Assembly (NCBI GenBank): GCA_905181685.1
Contig: CAJIYK010000003.1
Coordinates: forward strand, 62,001-126,000
From: Methylophilales bacterium BACL14 MAG-120910-bin43
Lineage (GTDB): Bacteria; Pseudomonadota; Gammaproteobacteria; Burkholderiales; Methylophilaceae
Length of the DNA stretch: 64,000 nucleotides
Reading direction: 5' to 3'
Shown here: positions 9,682-18,828 of the stretch, one piece after another
Layout of the letters: each line of letters starts with the position of its first letter
How positions within the stretch are numbered: the stretch's first letter is position 1
Program-made: the position numbers and the translations under genes
Notes under the pieces: model-generated
What the model saw: only the letters and a program-made list of their open reading frames with translations
Databases searched by the model: none
What the model was told of the DNA's origin: nothing

Positions 9682-11052
9682 ATGGACAACTTCCCGATAT
9701 TTTTAGAAATTAAAAATAAACCAGTTTTAGTAATTGGTGGGGGAGATATTGCTTTAAGAAAAATCAAATTATTGATTAAGTCAAAACCTAATTTAACGGT
9801 AGTAGCAAAGAATTTTTGTGAAGAAATATTAGATCTTAAAGATAGGTATTCGATAGATATTATCCAAAAAGATTTTCATCCCGATGATATCGAATTTCCA
9901 ATGATTATCATTGCTGCGACAAATAATAAATTACTTAATAAACAAATTGCACAAATCGGGGGAAAGAAAAAAATCCCAGTCAATGTCGTTGATCAACCTT
10001 CATTATGTACTTTTACAATGGGTTCAATTGTTGAAAGAGGGTCACTAGTTGTTTCTATTTCTAGCAGCGGAAAAGCGCCTGTATTAGTAAGGCAATTAAG
10101 AGAAAAAATTGAGATGATGATTCCTGACGCTTATAAGGATCTAGTAGATTTAGCAGGGAGCTTAAGAGATAAGGTTAAAAAATCTATTAAGGTAAATAAT
10201 AAAAGAAGAATCTTTTGGGAGAAGTTCTTTGATGTTGAAAATATTCAATCATTTTTAAATCAAAATAAAACCTTAACTAAAAAATTTAATTCATTACTTC
10301 GTAGCATGAAAAATAATACTGGGGAGGTTTATTTAGTTGGAGCAGGGCCTGGAGAGAGAGACTTGTTAACAATAAGGGCTCTACATTTAATGCAAAAATG
10401 TGATGTTTGTATTTATGACAATTTAGTCTCTGACGAAGTGATTGAATTAGTTCGGCGAGATGCCGATATGATTTTTGCTGGTAAAAAAAGAGATCAACAT
10501 ACATTTAGCCAAGAAAAAATCAATGATCTACTAGTGAAATATGCTAAAAAAGGTAAAAAAGTTTTAAGGCTTAAGGGAGGCGATCCATTCATTTTTGGCA
10601 GGGGTGGCGAGGAAATTGAGTCGCTTATGTCACATAAGATAAATTTTCAAGTTGTCCCCGGTATTTCAGCGGCTAATGGAGTTGCTGCTTATGCAGGAAT
10701 TCCTTTGACGCATAGAGACTATGCCCAAAGCTGTTTATTTTTAACAGGTCACTTTAAGGATGGCAAAATTGATTTTGATTGGCCAAAATTAATAACAGAA
10801 AAACAAACTCTTGTCATTTATATGGGGCTTCTGAGCCTGCCTGACTTTATAAAAGAGCTTGTTGAACATGGCCAAAATAAAACAATGCCGGTTGCCGTAA
10901 TTCAAAGTGGCACAACAAACGCACAAAGAGTAATTGTAGGTAATATTGGAAGTATAAAAAGTAAGGTGGTTCGCTCAAAGATAAAATCACCTGCATTGGT
11001 TATTATTGGCGAGGTAGTAAAATTAAGAGATCAGCTTAAATGGTTTAAGTAA
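9682..11052 (+). CDS. cysG: siroheme synthase (trifunctional CysG)
   Basis: Converts uroporphyrinogen III to siroheme, the cofactor of sulfite and nitrite reductases. The N-terminal half is the precorrin-2 dehydrogenase/ferrochelatase part: VLVIGGGDIALRKI (Rossmann loop) and SISSSGKAPVLVRQLR. The C-terminal half is the SUMT methyltransferase: LVGAGPGERDLLTIRAL near 220, RLKGGDPFIFGRGGEE, VVPGISAANG and PLTHRDYAQS. The length of 456 aa matches fused CysG. It runs alone on the plus strand and ends one base from the end of the sensor kinase gene. Confidence 0.95.
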   Translation: MDNFPIFLEIKNKPVLVIGGGDIALRKIKLLIKSKPNLTVVAKNFCEEILDLKDRYSIDIIQKDFHPDDIEFPMIIIAATNNKLLNKQIAQIGGKKKIPVNVVDQPSLCTFTMGSIVERGSLVVSISSSGKAPVLVRQLREKIEMMIPDAYKDLVDLAGSLRDKVKKSIKVNNKRRIFWEKFFDVENIQSFLNQNKTLTKKFNSLLRSMKNNTGEVYLVGAGPGERDLLTIRALHLMQKCDVCIYDNLVSDEVIELVRRDADMIFAGKKRDQHTFSQEKINDLLVKYAKKGKKVLRLKGGDPFIFGRGGEEIESLMSHKINFQVVPGISAANGVAAYAGIPLTHRDYAQSCLFLTGHFKDGKIDFDWPKLITEKQTLVIYMGLLSLPDFIKELVEHGQNKTMPVAVIQSGTTNAQRVIVGNIGSIKSKVVRSKIKSPALVIIGEVVKLRDQLKWFK

Positions 11053-11053
11053 T

Positions 11054-12385
11054 CTACGCTCTTATTATTGGAATTGTAATTTTCGCTTCGAGCCCTTTAT
11101 CCTTTTTATCTGAGATTAACTCTAATTTACCATCATGAGCCTTTACAATTCTATCGGCAATCGATAAACCTAAGCCACATCCACCTTCATTACCTCTAGC
11201 TTCATCGAGGCGTTCAAATGGCTTTAATAGTCTTTCTAGCTCTTTATCAGGGATCCCGGGACCATCGTCAACCACACTTATGGTAAAAGATTCTTCCTCG
11301 AGGGTAGCAATAAGAACAACTTTTCCTTTTGCATAAAAGAAAGCATTATTAATTAAATTATCTAAACATCTTTGCAATGCTAAGGGCCTCAAGTCAATAA
11401 AGAGTTTTTTTGGTATATCAGTTTTTATATTCTTCTTTCTTAATATAAATTTCTGACCCATTCTTAGATGCTTTACTTGTATGTTATTTAAAAATTTACC
11501 TAAATTAACTGGAATTTTAGTCTCATCTTCGAAGCCTCGAGCAAAATCAAGAAATTGGTTAAGAATATTGTTTATTTCTAGAATATCCTCTTCCATACTA
11601 TTTTTTAAATCATCTGACTTTTCTGGAAGCATTTCAGATGCGATTCTTAGGCGCGTTAAAGGTGTTCGAATATCGTGAGAAACACTTGCAAGCAAAAACT
11701 TTCTCTCTTGGCTTGCCTTTTTTAAGTTAGCTAACATTTCATTAAAAGCCACATTTAAATCGCTAAATTCAACCAAATTATCATGAGGAAGTTTTTCAGG
11801 AGACAAGTCCTTTCGAACGCTTTCTGCTGCTTCAATTAGTCTGTTCAAGCGCCTATTGATTCTCTCAGTTGTCATATAGGCGGCAACAAGTGCGATTAAG
11901 GCGATAATAGTTCCCCAACCTATCCAGTGCCACGGAAAGGGTCTATCTACGATTGTGCGGGGGATCACAACCCAAAATAACTCACTATTTAACTCAAAAC
12001 TGACCCATATTCCCTCAATTGAAAAATGATTAATAGCGATAAGCGTTCCAAGAGGTAGCCTTTGGGTAACTTTTTGGATAACAAGCTGAAGAAATGGGTC
12101 ATCTGGTATTGGCTCAATTTGCTCAAAGAAGTGCGCGGGATATATCCTGACGTTTCCCATAGTTGAAAGCTCGTTCAAGAGTTGAACTCTTTTGTCCGTC
12201 GCAGATGCTGCCATTGATGCTTTGGTAAAATTGACTATGGTAGATATTTCTAAAGCTAAAGCCTCTGCACGAGGCTCTCTTTCATAGATATCAAAAATTT
12301 TAAGTGATACGAGCTGTGTGGTGATCAATAATAATGCAATTATTAAAGAAATCCTGGTAAGGAGACTCTTTGGTAAGTATTTCAA
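11054..12385 (-). CDS. EnvZ-type sensor histidine kinase
   Basis: Inner-membrane kinase of a two-component system. One helix near residues 10-30 and a second near 155-172 flank a periplasmic sensor loop of about 120 residues. HAMP follows, then the phosphoacceptor SVSHDIRTPLTRLR (H237), N box NNAFFYA, G1 DDGPGIP and G2 GCGLGLSIA. The 443-aa length matches EnvZ and betaproteobacterial RisS. The TTG start immediately follows the response-regulator stop (TAATTG), so it is translationally coupled to its partner. The periplasmic signal cannot be told from sequence. Confidence 0.9.
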   Translation of the reverse strand: MKYLPKSLLTRISLIIALLLITTQLVSLKIFDIYEREPRAEALALEISTIVNFTKASMAASATDKRVQLLNELSTMGNVRIYPAHFFEQIEPIPDDPFLQLVIQKVTQRLPLGTLIAINHFSIEGIWVSFELNSELFWVVIPRTIVDRPFPWHWIGWGTIIALIALVAAYMTTERINRRLNRLIEAAESVRKDLSPEKLPHDNLVEFSDLNVAFNEMLANLKKASQERKFLLASVSHDIRTPLTRLRIASEMLPEKSDDLKNSMEEDILEINNILNQFLDFARGFEDETKIPVNLGKFLNNIQVKHLRMGQKFILRKKNIKTDIPKKLFIDLRPLALQRCLDNLINNAFFYAKGKVVLIATLEEESFTISVVDDGPGIPDKELERLLKPFERLDEARGNEGGCGLGLSIADRIVKAHDGKLELISDKKDKGLEAKITIPIIRA

Positions 12386-13101
12386 TTACTGAGCTTCTCC
12401 ATCAGGATCAAAGATATAGCCATACCCCCATTTAGTTTGGAGATATTTTGGTTTATTGGGATTGTCCTTCAATTAATCTTCTAATACGTGAAATTTGTAC
12501 GTCAATACTTCTATCAAAAACATCCAACTCTTTTCCCTTTAGCTAATTGCATTATTCTATCTCTAGACAAAGGTTGTTTTGCATGATCAGTGAAAACTTT
12601 TAATAAATCAAACTCACCGGCTGTAATAGAAATATTTTTACCTTCATGAGAAAGATTTCGGTTTTCTGTATCAAATTCGAATGAACCGAAACGAACTACT
12701 TGTTTTGGAGATGGAGCTCCCAGTGTTGTTTGTCTTCTGATAATTGCATTAATACGCGCTAAAAGTTCTCGAGGGCTAAAAGGTTTTGGAAGATAATCAT
12801 CCGCTCCCATTTCAAGCCCAACAATTCGATCAACCTCATCTCCTTTGGCGGTAAGCATGATGATCGGCACATTAATATTCTTTGCCCTATATCTTTGGCA
12901 TAAATTTAGACCTGATTCTTCAGGCATCATTAAATCAAGAACAATTAAATCAATATCGTTAGCATCAACAATCTCATCAAGGGCAGAGCCACTATCAGCT
13001 GTAAAAACTTTTAAATTTTGGTCAGTAAGATATTTTGCAGTGAGCTCAAGTATTTTTGGGTCATCATCAACAAGTGCAATGTTTGGTTTGTTCTCTGCCA
13101 T
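12386..13101 (-). CDS. ompR: OmpR-family response regulator, two frameshifts
   Basis: DNA-binding partner of the kinase downstream. The receiver domain has the acidic pair VDDD near 11-14, the phospho-acceptor in IVLDLMMPEE (D56) and K in LPKPFSPREL. The winged-helix domain starts FGSFEFDTENRNLSHEG. The ORF track ends early after AKGKRVGCF. Removing one A near 12531-12534 restores AKGKELDVFDRSIDVQISRIRRLIE, and removing one G near 12466 restores DNPNKPKYLQTKWGYGYIFDPDGEAQ. These are the normal OmpR recognition helix and wing. The gene is therefore complete apart from two one-base insertions, most likely sequencing errors. RisA is an equally good name. Confidence 0.9.
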
Positions 13102-13167
13102 AGTGTCTATTTGATTATAATTACTGTATATAATATGCTATAAAAGCTGAATGAGCATATTTAAATC

Positions 13168-13215
13168 GTTACAGTTCTGTTACAATTTCACGGTTATTTG
13201 TAATATTAGGTTAAC
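13168..13215. promoter_or_regulatory. candidate response-regulator binding repeats in a divergent promoter region
   Basis: The 166-bp gap between the response-regulator start and the EF-hand gene holds GTTACAGTTCTGTTACAATTT, a direct repeat of GTTACA at exactly 11-bp spacing (13168 and 13179). Weaker GTTAT and GTTAACA follow at 13193 and 13210. Direct hexamers at 10-11 bp are the usual target of OmpR/PhoB-type winged-helix regulators. A TATAAT lies 24 bp before the regulator ATG without a good -35, as expected for an activated promoter. Binding by the adjacent regulator is inference. Confidence 0.45.
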
Positions 13216-13267
13216 ATTGTAGTTGCAAAATGATTGACCGTTTAAAGAAAAAGGCGTTAAGTTAAAT

Positions 13268-13747
13268 TTGAACAAACTAATTCTTTTACCACTATTATTT
13301 GTGACTTGGCATGCTAATGCTGAGGTTGACTTGCAAAAGGTTCGAATCACAAATTCCAATCAATCTATTGAATTAGAAGAGATACATAACGCTTTATCAA
13401 ACTTCTCAAGGTCAGAAGATAAAGTGAACATCATATACGAAGAGCGAAGAAGAGAGATGCTTGAAAGCGTTGAGAGAAGATTTATTTTATGTGATTCTGA
13501 CAACAATGAGCAGTTGGATGTTTATGAAACTACAGTATGCCTCCCACAAATTGCAAGGCAGTTTAGAAGGGTAGATACTAATAATGATTTTTTGATTAGT
13601 TTTGATGAAATGGCCATATTAGCAAAAGCCTATCAAGATAAAGTAAATGTCAAAGAAGACGAAAGTTCTCAAATAGTTAAAAGTAACAAAAAAACATCAC
13701 CAGCAACAGCACAAAAGAAAAAAACTAAAACCAAAAAAATCAATTAA
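13268..13747 (+). CDS. periplasmic EF-hand calcium-binding protein
   Basis: A signal peptide (MNKLILLPLLFVTWHANA) is followed by two canonical 12-residue EF-hand loops: DSDNNEQLDVYE (76-87) and DTNNDFLISFDE (103-114). The ligand positions 1, 3, 5, 7, 9 and 12 are filled in both. The C-terminus is a lysine/threonine-rich tail (KKTSPATAQKKKTKTKKIN). The start is TTG behind a weak AAGGCG. Function is unknown: a periplasmic calcium sensor or buffer is an inference. It is divergent from the two-component genes and shares their promoter region. Confidence 0.72.
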   Translation: MNKLILLPLLFVTWHANAEVDLQKVRITNSNQSIELEEIHNALSNFSRSEDKVNIIYEERRREMLESVERRFILCDSDNNEQLDVYETTVCLPQIARQFRRVDTNNDFLISFDEMAILAKAYQDKVNVKEDESSQIVKSNKKTSPATAQKKKTKTKKIN

Positions 13748-13788
13748 TTTTCTCTAAACTTTATCCTTATTAGAAGACTCAATAGATT

Positions 13789-14908
13789 ATGATTGAGATT
13801 ACTTCAGCCAACAGTTTTTTAAATTTAAAGAATGAGCTCTCGGACCTAAAGATAGATTCATCTTTTTTATCTTGGGAATTTCATAGTGCACTTGAAACTT
13901 CAGGCTCTGTTGGAAAAAATTCTGGCTGGATTCCCTTCCCAATTGTGGCGAAATCAGAGGGAAAGATGGTTGGTTTTATGCCTATATATCTTAAGGAGCA
14001 TTCATATGGAGAGTATGTATTTGATTGGTCATGGGCAGAAGCTTTTCATAAAAGCGGTTTAAATTATTATCCTAAAATGATTTCGGCTATCCCTTTTACC
14101 CCAATCACTGGTAGGAGAATCATCGCTGAAAGTATAGATATTAAGAGGATGATGGTTAAAGCTCTGGAAAAGATTTTACTCGATCATAAAATTTCTTCGT
14201 GCCACATATTATTTCCGAATGAAGAAGATACCACCTTATTCAATGATATGGGTTGGTTACAACGTGAGGGTGTTCAATTTCGGTGGGAAAATAAAGATTA
14301 TGATAATTTCGAGCAATTTTTATCTAACCTTTCACATAACAAGAGAAAAAAAATCAAACAAGAAAGAAAGAAAATCAATAATTTGAATATTGAAGTCATT
14401 ACCAAACAAGGCAACTTAATCTGTGATGAAGATATTGAATTTTTTTACGCGTGTTATTGCAATACTTATATGCTTCATAATTCATCTCCTTACCTAACAA
14501 AAGAATTCTTTTATCAATTGAATAATAATATGCCCAACAAGCTTGTATTTATATTCGCAGAGAAAGAGGGGAGGAGAATAGCGAGTGCGCTTAATATTAT
14601 TAGCGAGCAGAGCTCTATATGGACGCTATTGGGGGGCGCTAGAATATATTCCTAGCCTACATTTCGAACTTTGTTACTACGCGGGACAAGAGTTTTGTAT
14701 TCAAAATAAATTAAAGTATTTTGAGGGCGGCGCACAAGGGGAACATAAATTAGCTAGAGGTTTTGATCCATTCAAAACATTCTCAAATCATTTCATTGCA
14801 AATTCTGAATTTAAAAGTGCAATCGAAAGTTTTCTAAGCAAAGAAAAAACACATATGACAATGTATACTGATGAATTGGAGGAGAGGTCAGCTTTTAAAA
14901 AAAAATGA
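13789..14908 (+). CDS. COG3146 (DUF482) GNAT-like protein, one frameshift
   Basis: Member of the COG3146 'peptidoglycan biosynthesis/recognition' family, a FemAB/GNAT-like fold of unproven function. Recognisable are SSFLSWEFHSALETSGSVG, YGEYVFDWSWAEAF, FTPITGRR, SHNKRKKIKQERKK and, in the second ORF, GRYWGALEYIPSLHFELCYY, FEGGAQGEHKLARGF. The frame breaks near 14609: the first ORF ends wrongly at GGARIYS while the second continues LYGRYWGALEYIP. One added base joins them. The restored length of about 373 aa is typical. It ends one base from the DUF2970 gene. Confidence 0.83.
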
Positions 14909-14909
14909 T

Positions 14910-15113
14910 CTAGCTGAGAATAAAATCTACAATGAAATACAGTATAAGGCCCAGTAAGAATACCAGAGTAAATCCAATTAAAATATAGCTTGATACTCCA
15001 TTCTTTTGAATGTAATTATCATCTTCACTAAATTTTTTATTTGATTGAATTCCACAGAAAGCAGCTAAAACACTTTTAATAATGAGAAGGAGTTCTTTCA
15101 TATTTATCTTCAA
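14910..15113 (-). CDS. DUF2970-type small membrane protein
   Basis: A 67-aa protein with one strong C-terminal transmembrane helix (YILIGFTLVFLLGLILYFIVDFI) and an N-terminal segment SVLAAFCGIQSNKKFSEDD. This layout matches the short DUF2970 proteins common in betaproteobacteria, with a conserved FxG(V/I)(R/Q) step near the N-terminus. The function is unknown. It lies between tRNA-Met upstream and the COG3146 gene, with which it is convergent. Confidence 0.65.
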   Translation of the reverse strand: MKINMKELLLIIKSVLAAFCGIQSNKKFSEDDNYIQKNGVSSYILIGFTLVFLLGLILYFIVDFILS

Positions 15114-15116
15114 AAA

Positions 15117-15193
15117 TGGTGGTGATGGAGAGACTTGAACTCTCGACCTCAGGATTATGAATCCTGCGCTCTAACCACCTGAGCTACATCACC
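15117..15193 (-). tRNA. tRNA-Met (anticodon CAT)
   Basis: The minus strand reads GGTGATGTAGCTCAG, an anticodon arm CAGGA-TTCATAA-TCCTG and T-arm GAGAGTTCAAGTCTCTC, and ends with an encoded CCA. The acceptor arms GGTGATG/CATCACC pair. Anticodon CAT fits elongator Met. A lysidine-modified Ile2 tRNA has the same anticodon but usually starts GGGCCC or GGCCCC, so Met is preferred. It lacks the initiator features. Confidence 0.93.
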
Positions 15194-15251
15194 AATAATT
15201 TAAATTTAGCGTGAGATTATATTTTTATAGGCAACTAAAGTCAAAGTGTTA

Positions 15252-16337
15252 TTAAACATTAAATCTAAAATGAACCACATCACCATCTTGAAGGACATAA
15301 TCTTTTCCTTCTAGGCGAAGTTTACCTGCTTCCTTTGCTTTTTGCTCACCACTTAAATCAATGTAGTCTTGATATGAAATTACCTCTGCCTTGATAAAGC
15401 CTTTTTCAAAATCTGTATGAATAACGCCTGCCCCTTCAGGAGCTGTCGCACCAATTTTAACCGTCCAAGCTCGAACTTCTTTAACTCCAGCAGTGAAATA
15501 TGTTTGCAACCCCAAAAGCTTATAAGAGGCTCTAATCAATCTATTTAACCCAGGTTCACTTAAGCCTAATTCACTCAAAAAAATTTCTTTTTCTTCATCC
15601 TCAAGATCAGCTATATCTGATTCTATTTTTGCACAGACTGTTACAACAGGAATATCAAGCTTTTGTGCATAAGCGCTTAATTCGTCTAAAGATGAGTTAT
15701 TTTCAAAACCATTTTCATCTACATTAGCGACAAACATTATTGGTTTAATTGTAATTAGGCAAAGAGGTTTAATTAATACAATCTCTTCTGCGGACAGTTC
15801 TATTGTTGATGCAAGGTTACCTTCATTAAAAACTATCTGAATTTTTTTGTACAATTCTAATAACTTTTGGGAATCTTTATCACCTGACTTTGATTTCTTT
15901 GACTCTTTCTGGATGGCTTTATCAAGCGTCTCCATATCAGATAAAATTAATTCAGTATTAATAGTTTCAATATCAGATAAGGGGTTGATGTGTCCTGAAA
16001 CATGAACAATATTTTCATCATCAAAACATCGAACAACATGCATGATTGCATCAGTCTCTCTAATATTAGCTAAAAATTTATTGCCTAAACCCTCACCTTT
16101 AGAAGCGCCTGCTACCAAACCAGCAATATCTACAAGTTCAACCGTGGCGGGTTGAGTCTTTTCTGGAGAGACTATGTTTTCGAGTTTTGAAATTCGTTGG
16201 TCAGGAACTTCTACGATGCCAACATTTGGTTCAATTGTACAAAAAGGATAGTTTTCAGCATCAATGCCTGCCTTAGTGATAGCGTTAAAAAGCGTCGATT
16301 TACCCACATTTGGGAGCCCTACAATTCCACATTTCAT
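15252..16337 (-). CDS. ychF: ribosome-binding GTPase/ATPase YchF
   Basis: Obg-family P-loop protein that binds ribosomes and prefers ATP. The N-terminus [21 protein letters not shown] supplies the G1 loop and [20 protein letters not shown] the G3 motif with the YchF-specific sequence. NVDE replaces the NKxD guanine-specificity motif, as in the family. The C-terminal TGS-like domain includes [16 protein letters not shown] and [14 protein letters not shown]. The 361-aa length is normal. It lies 19 bp downstream of pth on the same strand, the usual pairing. Confidence 0.96.
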   Translation of the reverse strand: MKCGIVGLPNVGKSTLFNAITKAGIDAENYPFCTIEPNVGIVEVPDQRISKLENIVSPEKTQPATVELVDIAGLVAGASKGEGLGNKFLANIRETDAIMHVVRCFDDENIVHVSGHINPLSDIETINTELILSDMETLDKAIQKESKKSKSGDKDSQKLLELYKKIQIVFNEGNLASTIELSAEEIVLIKPLCLITIKPIMFVANVDENGFENNSSLDELSAYAQKLDIPVVTVCAKIESDIADLEDEEKEIFLSELGLSEPGLNRLIRASYKLLGLQTYFTAGVKEVRAWTVKIGATAPEGAGVIHTDFEKGFIKAEVISYQDYIDLSGEQKAKEAGKLRLEGKDYVLQDGDVVHFRFNV

Positions 16338-16356
16338 ATAATAAATTCCAAAATAT

Positions 16357-16929
16357 TTAAGCTGAGTGAAGATTTAACATTGCTTTTTCAAACTGACCGC
16401 TTTTAAGTAGAGAAAAAATTTTATAACTATTAAGTATTGAATCTTCAATTAGCTCATTTTCTTTTTTTAAAGGAGGTTTTAATACAAAATTACTTACTAG
16501 ATTCTTATTTCCAGGATGACCAATCCCAATACGAATTCTCCAGAAATTTTTACTTTTTATTGAATCAGTAATACTTTTAAGGCCGTTATGCCCACCATCA
16601 CCGCCACCAAGTTTTAGTTTGATCTTTCCAGGCTCAATATCTAATTCATCATGAATAACAAGAATTTCTTCAGGTTGGATTTTGTAGAAATTAGCAACTG
16701 CAGCGAGTGACTTTCCACTCTCGTTCATAAACGTTGTAGGCTTTAAGAATAAACAATTACCGTCCTCGGTATATTTAGCAATATCGCCATTAAATTTTGC
16801 ATTATGTTTTAAATTGAGGCGGTGATTGTTGGTTACAAAATCGATCCACCAAAAACCACAATTATGGCGTGTATTTTGATACTTTTCTCCAGGATTTCCT
16901 AATCCAGCAAAGAGCTTTATTTTGTTCAT
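16357..16929 (-). CDS. pth: peptidyl-tRNA hydrolase
   Basis: Releases peptides from prematurely dropped peptidyl-tRNA. The N-terminus [23 protein letters not shown] contains the catalytic histidine. [42 protein letters not shown] and [10 protein letters not shown] are all standard. The 190-aa length is typical. It is in the order rplY-pth-ychF, as in most proteobacteria, and a strong hairpin separates it from rplY. Confidence 0.96.
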   Translation of the reverse strand: MNKIKLFAGLGNPGEKYQNTRHNCGFWWIDFVTNNHRLNLKHNAKFNGDIAKYTEDGNCLFLKPTTFMNESGKSLAAVANFYKIQPEEILVIHDELDIEPGKIKLKLGGGDGGHNGLKSITDSIKSKNFWRIRIGIGHPGNKNLVSNFVLKPPLKKENELIEDSILNSYKIFSLLKSGQFEKAMLNLHSA

Positions 16930-16939
16930 TAGTGATAGG

Positions 16940-16967
16940 ATAGCGCACTTGTAATTAAGTGCGCTAT
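16940..16967 (-). other. perfect hairpin between rplY and pth
   Basis: The arms TAGCGCACTT and AAGTGCGCTA pair perfectly around a 6-base loop, with one further A-T pair giving an 11-bp stem. It starts about 10 bases after the rplY stop. The T-rich flank is on the 5' side for minus-strand transcription, so it is not a canonical intrinsic terminator. It may tune read-through from rplY to pth or protect the rplY mRNA end. Confidence 0.55.
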
Positions 16968-16976
16968 AAAAACCTA

Positions 16977-17688
16977 CTAATCCTTTTTATCTGATTTTTC
17001 GTCACCACCTTCAGCAGCTTTATCGTCACCACCTTCAGCAGCTTCTTCACCTTCAGCACCTTCTGCACCTTCAGCACCTTCTTCACCTTCAGCAGCCACT
17101 GGTGTTTCTTCGACAACAACCTTAGGCTTGGATATAGAGGTAATAGTAGGATCATTATCTTCAGATAAGTCCAGTTAACTCTACGCCCTCTGGGACCTTT
17201 ATGTCTGATAGACGAATAGAGTCACCAATAGATAAAGCGATCATATCTACCTCTATATAGGTTGGTAAATCTTTAGGAAGACATGAGATATCAACATCGA
17301 CCATGATATGAGAAACAACACCACCTTCGAGTTTTACTCCAGGCGCAACATCTTCATTCAAGAAGTGGAATGGAATTTTCACACTTAGTTTCTTATTTTC
17401 ATCAATTCGTTGAAGATCAATATGTTGAATATTGTTTCTAACAGGATGCATTTGATAGTCTCTAAGTAAAACAGACTCTTTCTTACCATCTAAATTTAGA
17501 GTAAGGATAGAGGCATGAAATGCTTCATGTTTGAATTGCATATATAAGTCTTTAGCATTCAATTCAATACTTTTTGCATCACCATTTCCACCATAAAGAA
17601 CACCTGGAACCTTTCCTTCATGACGAAGACGGCGGCTCGCACCCGTACCTTTCGCATCTCTTAATACTGCATTTATTTCAATTTTCAT
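16977..17688 (-). CDS. rplY: 50S ribosomal protein L25 (CTC type) with acidic repeat tail, one frameshift
   Basis: 5S rRNA-binding ribosomal protein. MKIEINAVLRDAKGTGASRRLR is the L25 opening, and VPGVLYGG and HIDLQRID are also family blocks. The start ATG at 17688 has AGGAG at good distance; the ORF-track start at 17709 is upstream of it. The ORF stops early at ELTGLI because of one extra T near 17165. The corrected frame reads ELTGLSEDNDPTITSISK and ends in an acidic tail rich in GAEGAEG, GGDDKAAEGG and DEKSDKK. The low-complexity tail is encoded by short direct repeats. The track's ORF at 16964-17155 is a shadow of this tail. Confidence 0.9.
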
Positions 17689-17775
17689 TATAGAACTCCT
17701 AAAATTCAAATAGACCCGCGACCAGGTCTATTTATGTTTTTAAATTACTCATCATTCAAAGAAAGCTTTTATTTT

Positions 17776-18726
17776 TTAATCAATAAATAAAGAGCTTACA
17801 GAATCTTCGTGGCTAATTCTTTTTATTGTCTCAGCTAAAATTTTAGCGACTGACAGTTGCCTTATTTTTTCACAGCCTAGAGCATTTTTTTCAAGCGTAA
17901 TTGTATCAGTAATTACAATTTCATCAAGCTCAGAGGATTGAATTGATTCAATGGCTTTCCCTGAAAAAATTGGATGTGTAGCATACGCAACAACTTTTTC
18001 TGCGCCCTTCTTTTTTAAAGCTAACGCTGCCTCACAAAGCGTATTCGCTGTATCAACAATATCATCGACTATGATGCATGTACGACCATTCACATCACCA
18101 ATAATGTTCATCACCTCTGATACATTCGGTTTTGGACGCCTTTTGTCTATAATCGCTAAATCACTACCAAGAATCTTTGCCATCGCTCTTGCTCTGACAA
18201 CCCCTCCGACATCTGGGGATACTATTACAGCATCCTCATAGCTTTGTTTTTTTAAATCTTCAAGCAATACAGGTGTTGCGTATATATTATCAACTGGAAT
18301 TTCAAAAAAACCTTGTATCTGATCTGAATGAAGGTCCATCGTTAGAAGTCTATCTACCCCAACTCCAGTAAGCATGTTGGCAACTACCTTTGCAGTAATA
18401 GCTACTCTGGCTGACCTTGGTCTTCTATCTTGTCTTGAGTAGCCGAGATATGGTATGGCAGCCGTTATTCTTGCAGCAGAAGACCTTCTGAGTGCATCGA
18501 CCATCACCATGATTTCCATTAGATTATCGTTGGTAGGAAAACTAGTTGATTGTAAAATGAAAACATCCTTTCCTCGAACATTTTCAAGAAGTTCTAGCAT
18601 GGTTTCTCCATCGCTAAAATTACCAACAGTCGCTTCACCAAGTTTTAGACCTAAATTAGAGGCAACTTTTTTTGCAAGATCTTTATTGGCATTCCCAGTA
18701 AAAACCATTAGATTTTCGTTTTTCAC
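17776..18726 (-). CDS. prs: ribose-phosphate pyrophosphokinase
   Basis: Makes PRPP from ribose 5-phosphate and ATP for nucleotide, histidine and NAD synthesis. Visible are [37 protein letters not shown]-like [25 protein letters not shown] and the PRPP loop [13 protein letters not shown]. The ORF-track start at 18786 would run through the tRNA-Gln gene. The GTG at 18726 follows GGAGG with 5-bp spacing and gives the usual betaproteobacterial N-terminus, so I use it (316 aa). The order ispE, tRNA-Gln, prs, rplY, pth is the common one. Confidence 0.96.
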   Translation of the reverse strand: MKNENLMVFTGNANKDLAKKVASNLGLKLGEATVGNFSDGETMLELLENVRGKDVFILQSTSFPTNDNLMEIMVMVDALRRSSAARITAAIPYLGYSRQDRRPRSARVAITAKVVANMLTGVGVDRLLTMDLHSDQIQGFFEIPVDNIYATPVLLEDLKKQSYEDAVIVSPDVGGVVRARAMAKILGSDLAIIDKRRPKPNVSEVMNIIGDVNGRTCIIVDDIVDTANTLCEAALALKKKGAEKVVAYATHPIFSGKAIESIQSSELDEIVITDTITLEKNALGCEKIRQLSVAKILAETIKRISHEDSVSSLFID

Positions 18727-18750
18727 AAATACCTCCGCATTTAAAAAAAT

Positions 18751-18827
18751 TGGCTGGGGAGGAAGGATTCGAACCTTCGCATGCATGGATCAAAACCATG
18801 TGCCTTAACCAGCTTGGCGACTCCCCA
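18751..18827 (-). tRNA. tRNA-Gln (anticodon TTG)
   Basis: The minus strand begins TGGGGAGTCGCCAAGCTGG, has anticodon arm CATGG-TTTTGAT-CCATG (anticodon TTG) and T-arm GAAGGTTCGAATCCTTC, and ends with the complementary acceptor CTCCCCA-GCCA, so CCA is encoded. It lies between ispE and prs, its usual place in betaproteobacteria. Confidence 0.96.
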
Positions 18828-18828
18828 T

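Noticed and set aside
15117-15193. tRNA-Ile2 (lysidine-modified CAT)
   Set aside because: The acceptor stem GGTGATG does not resemble Ile2 and fits elongator Met better. The tilS determinants cannot be fully checked by eye.
16964-17155. 63-aa ORF rich in LLKVKKVLKV
   Set aside because: It is the wrong-frame reading of the L25 acidic tail. The correct frame gives EGAEGAEG and joins to rplY after one base is removed.
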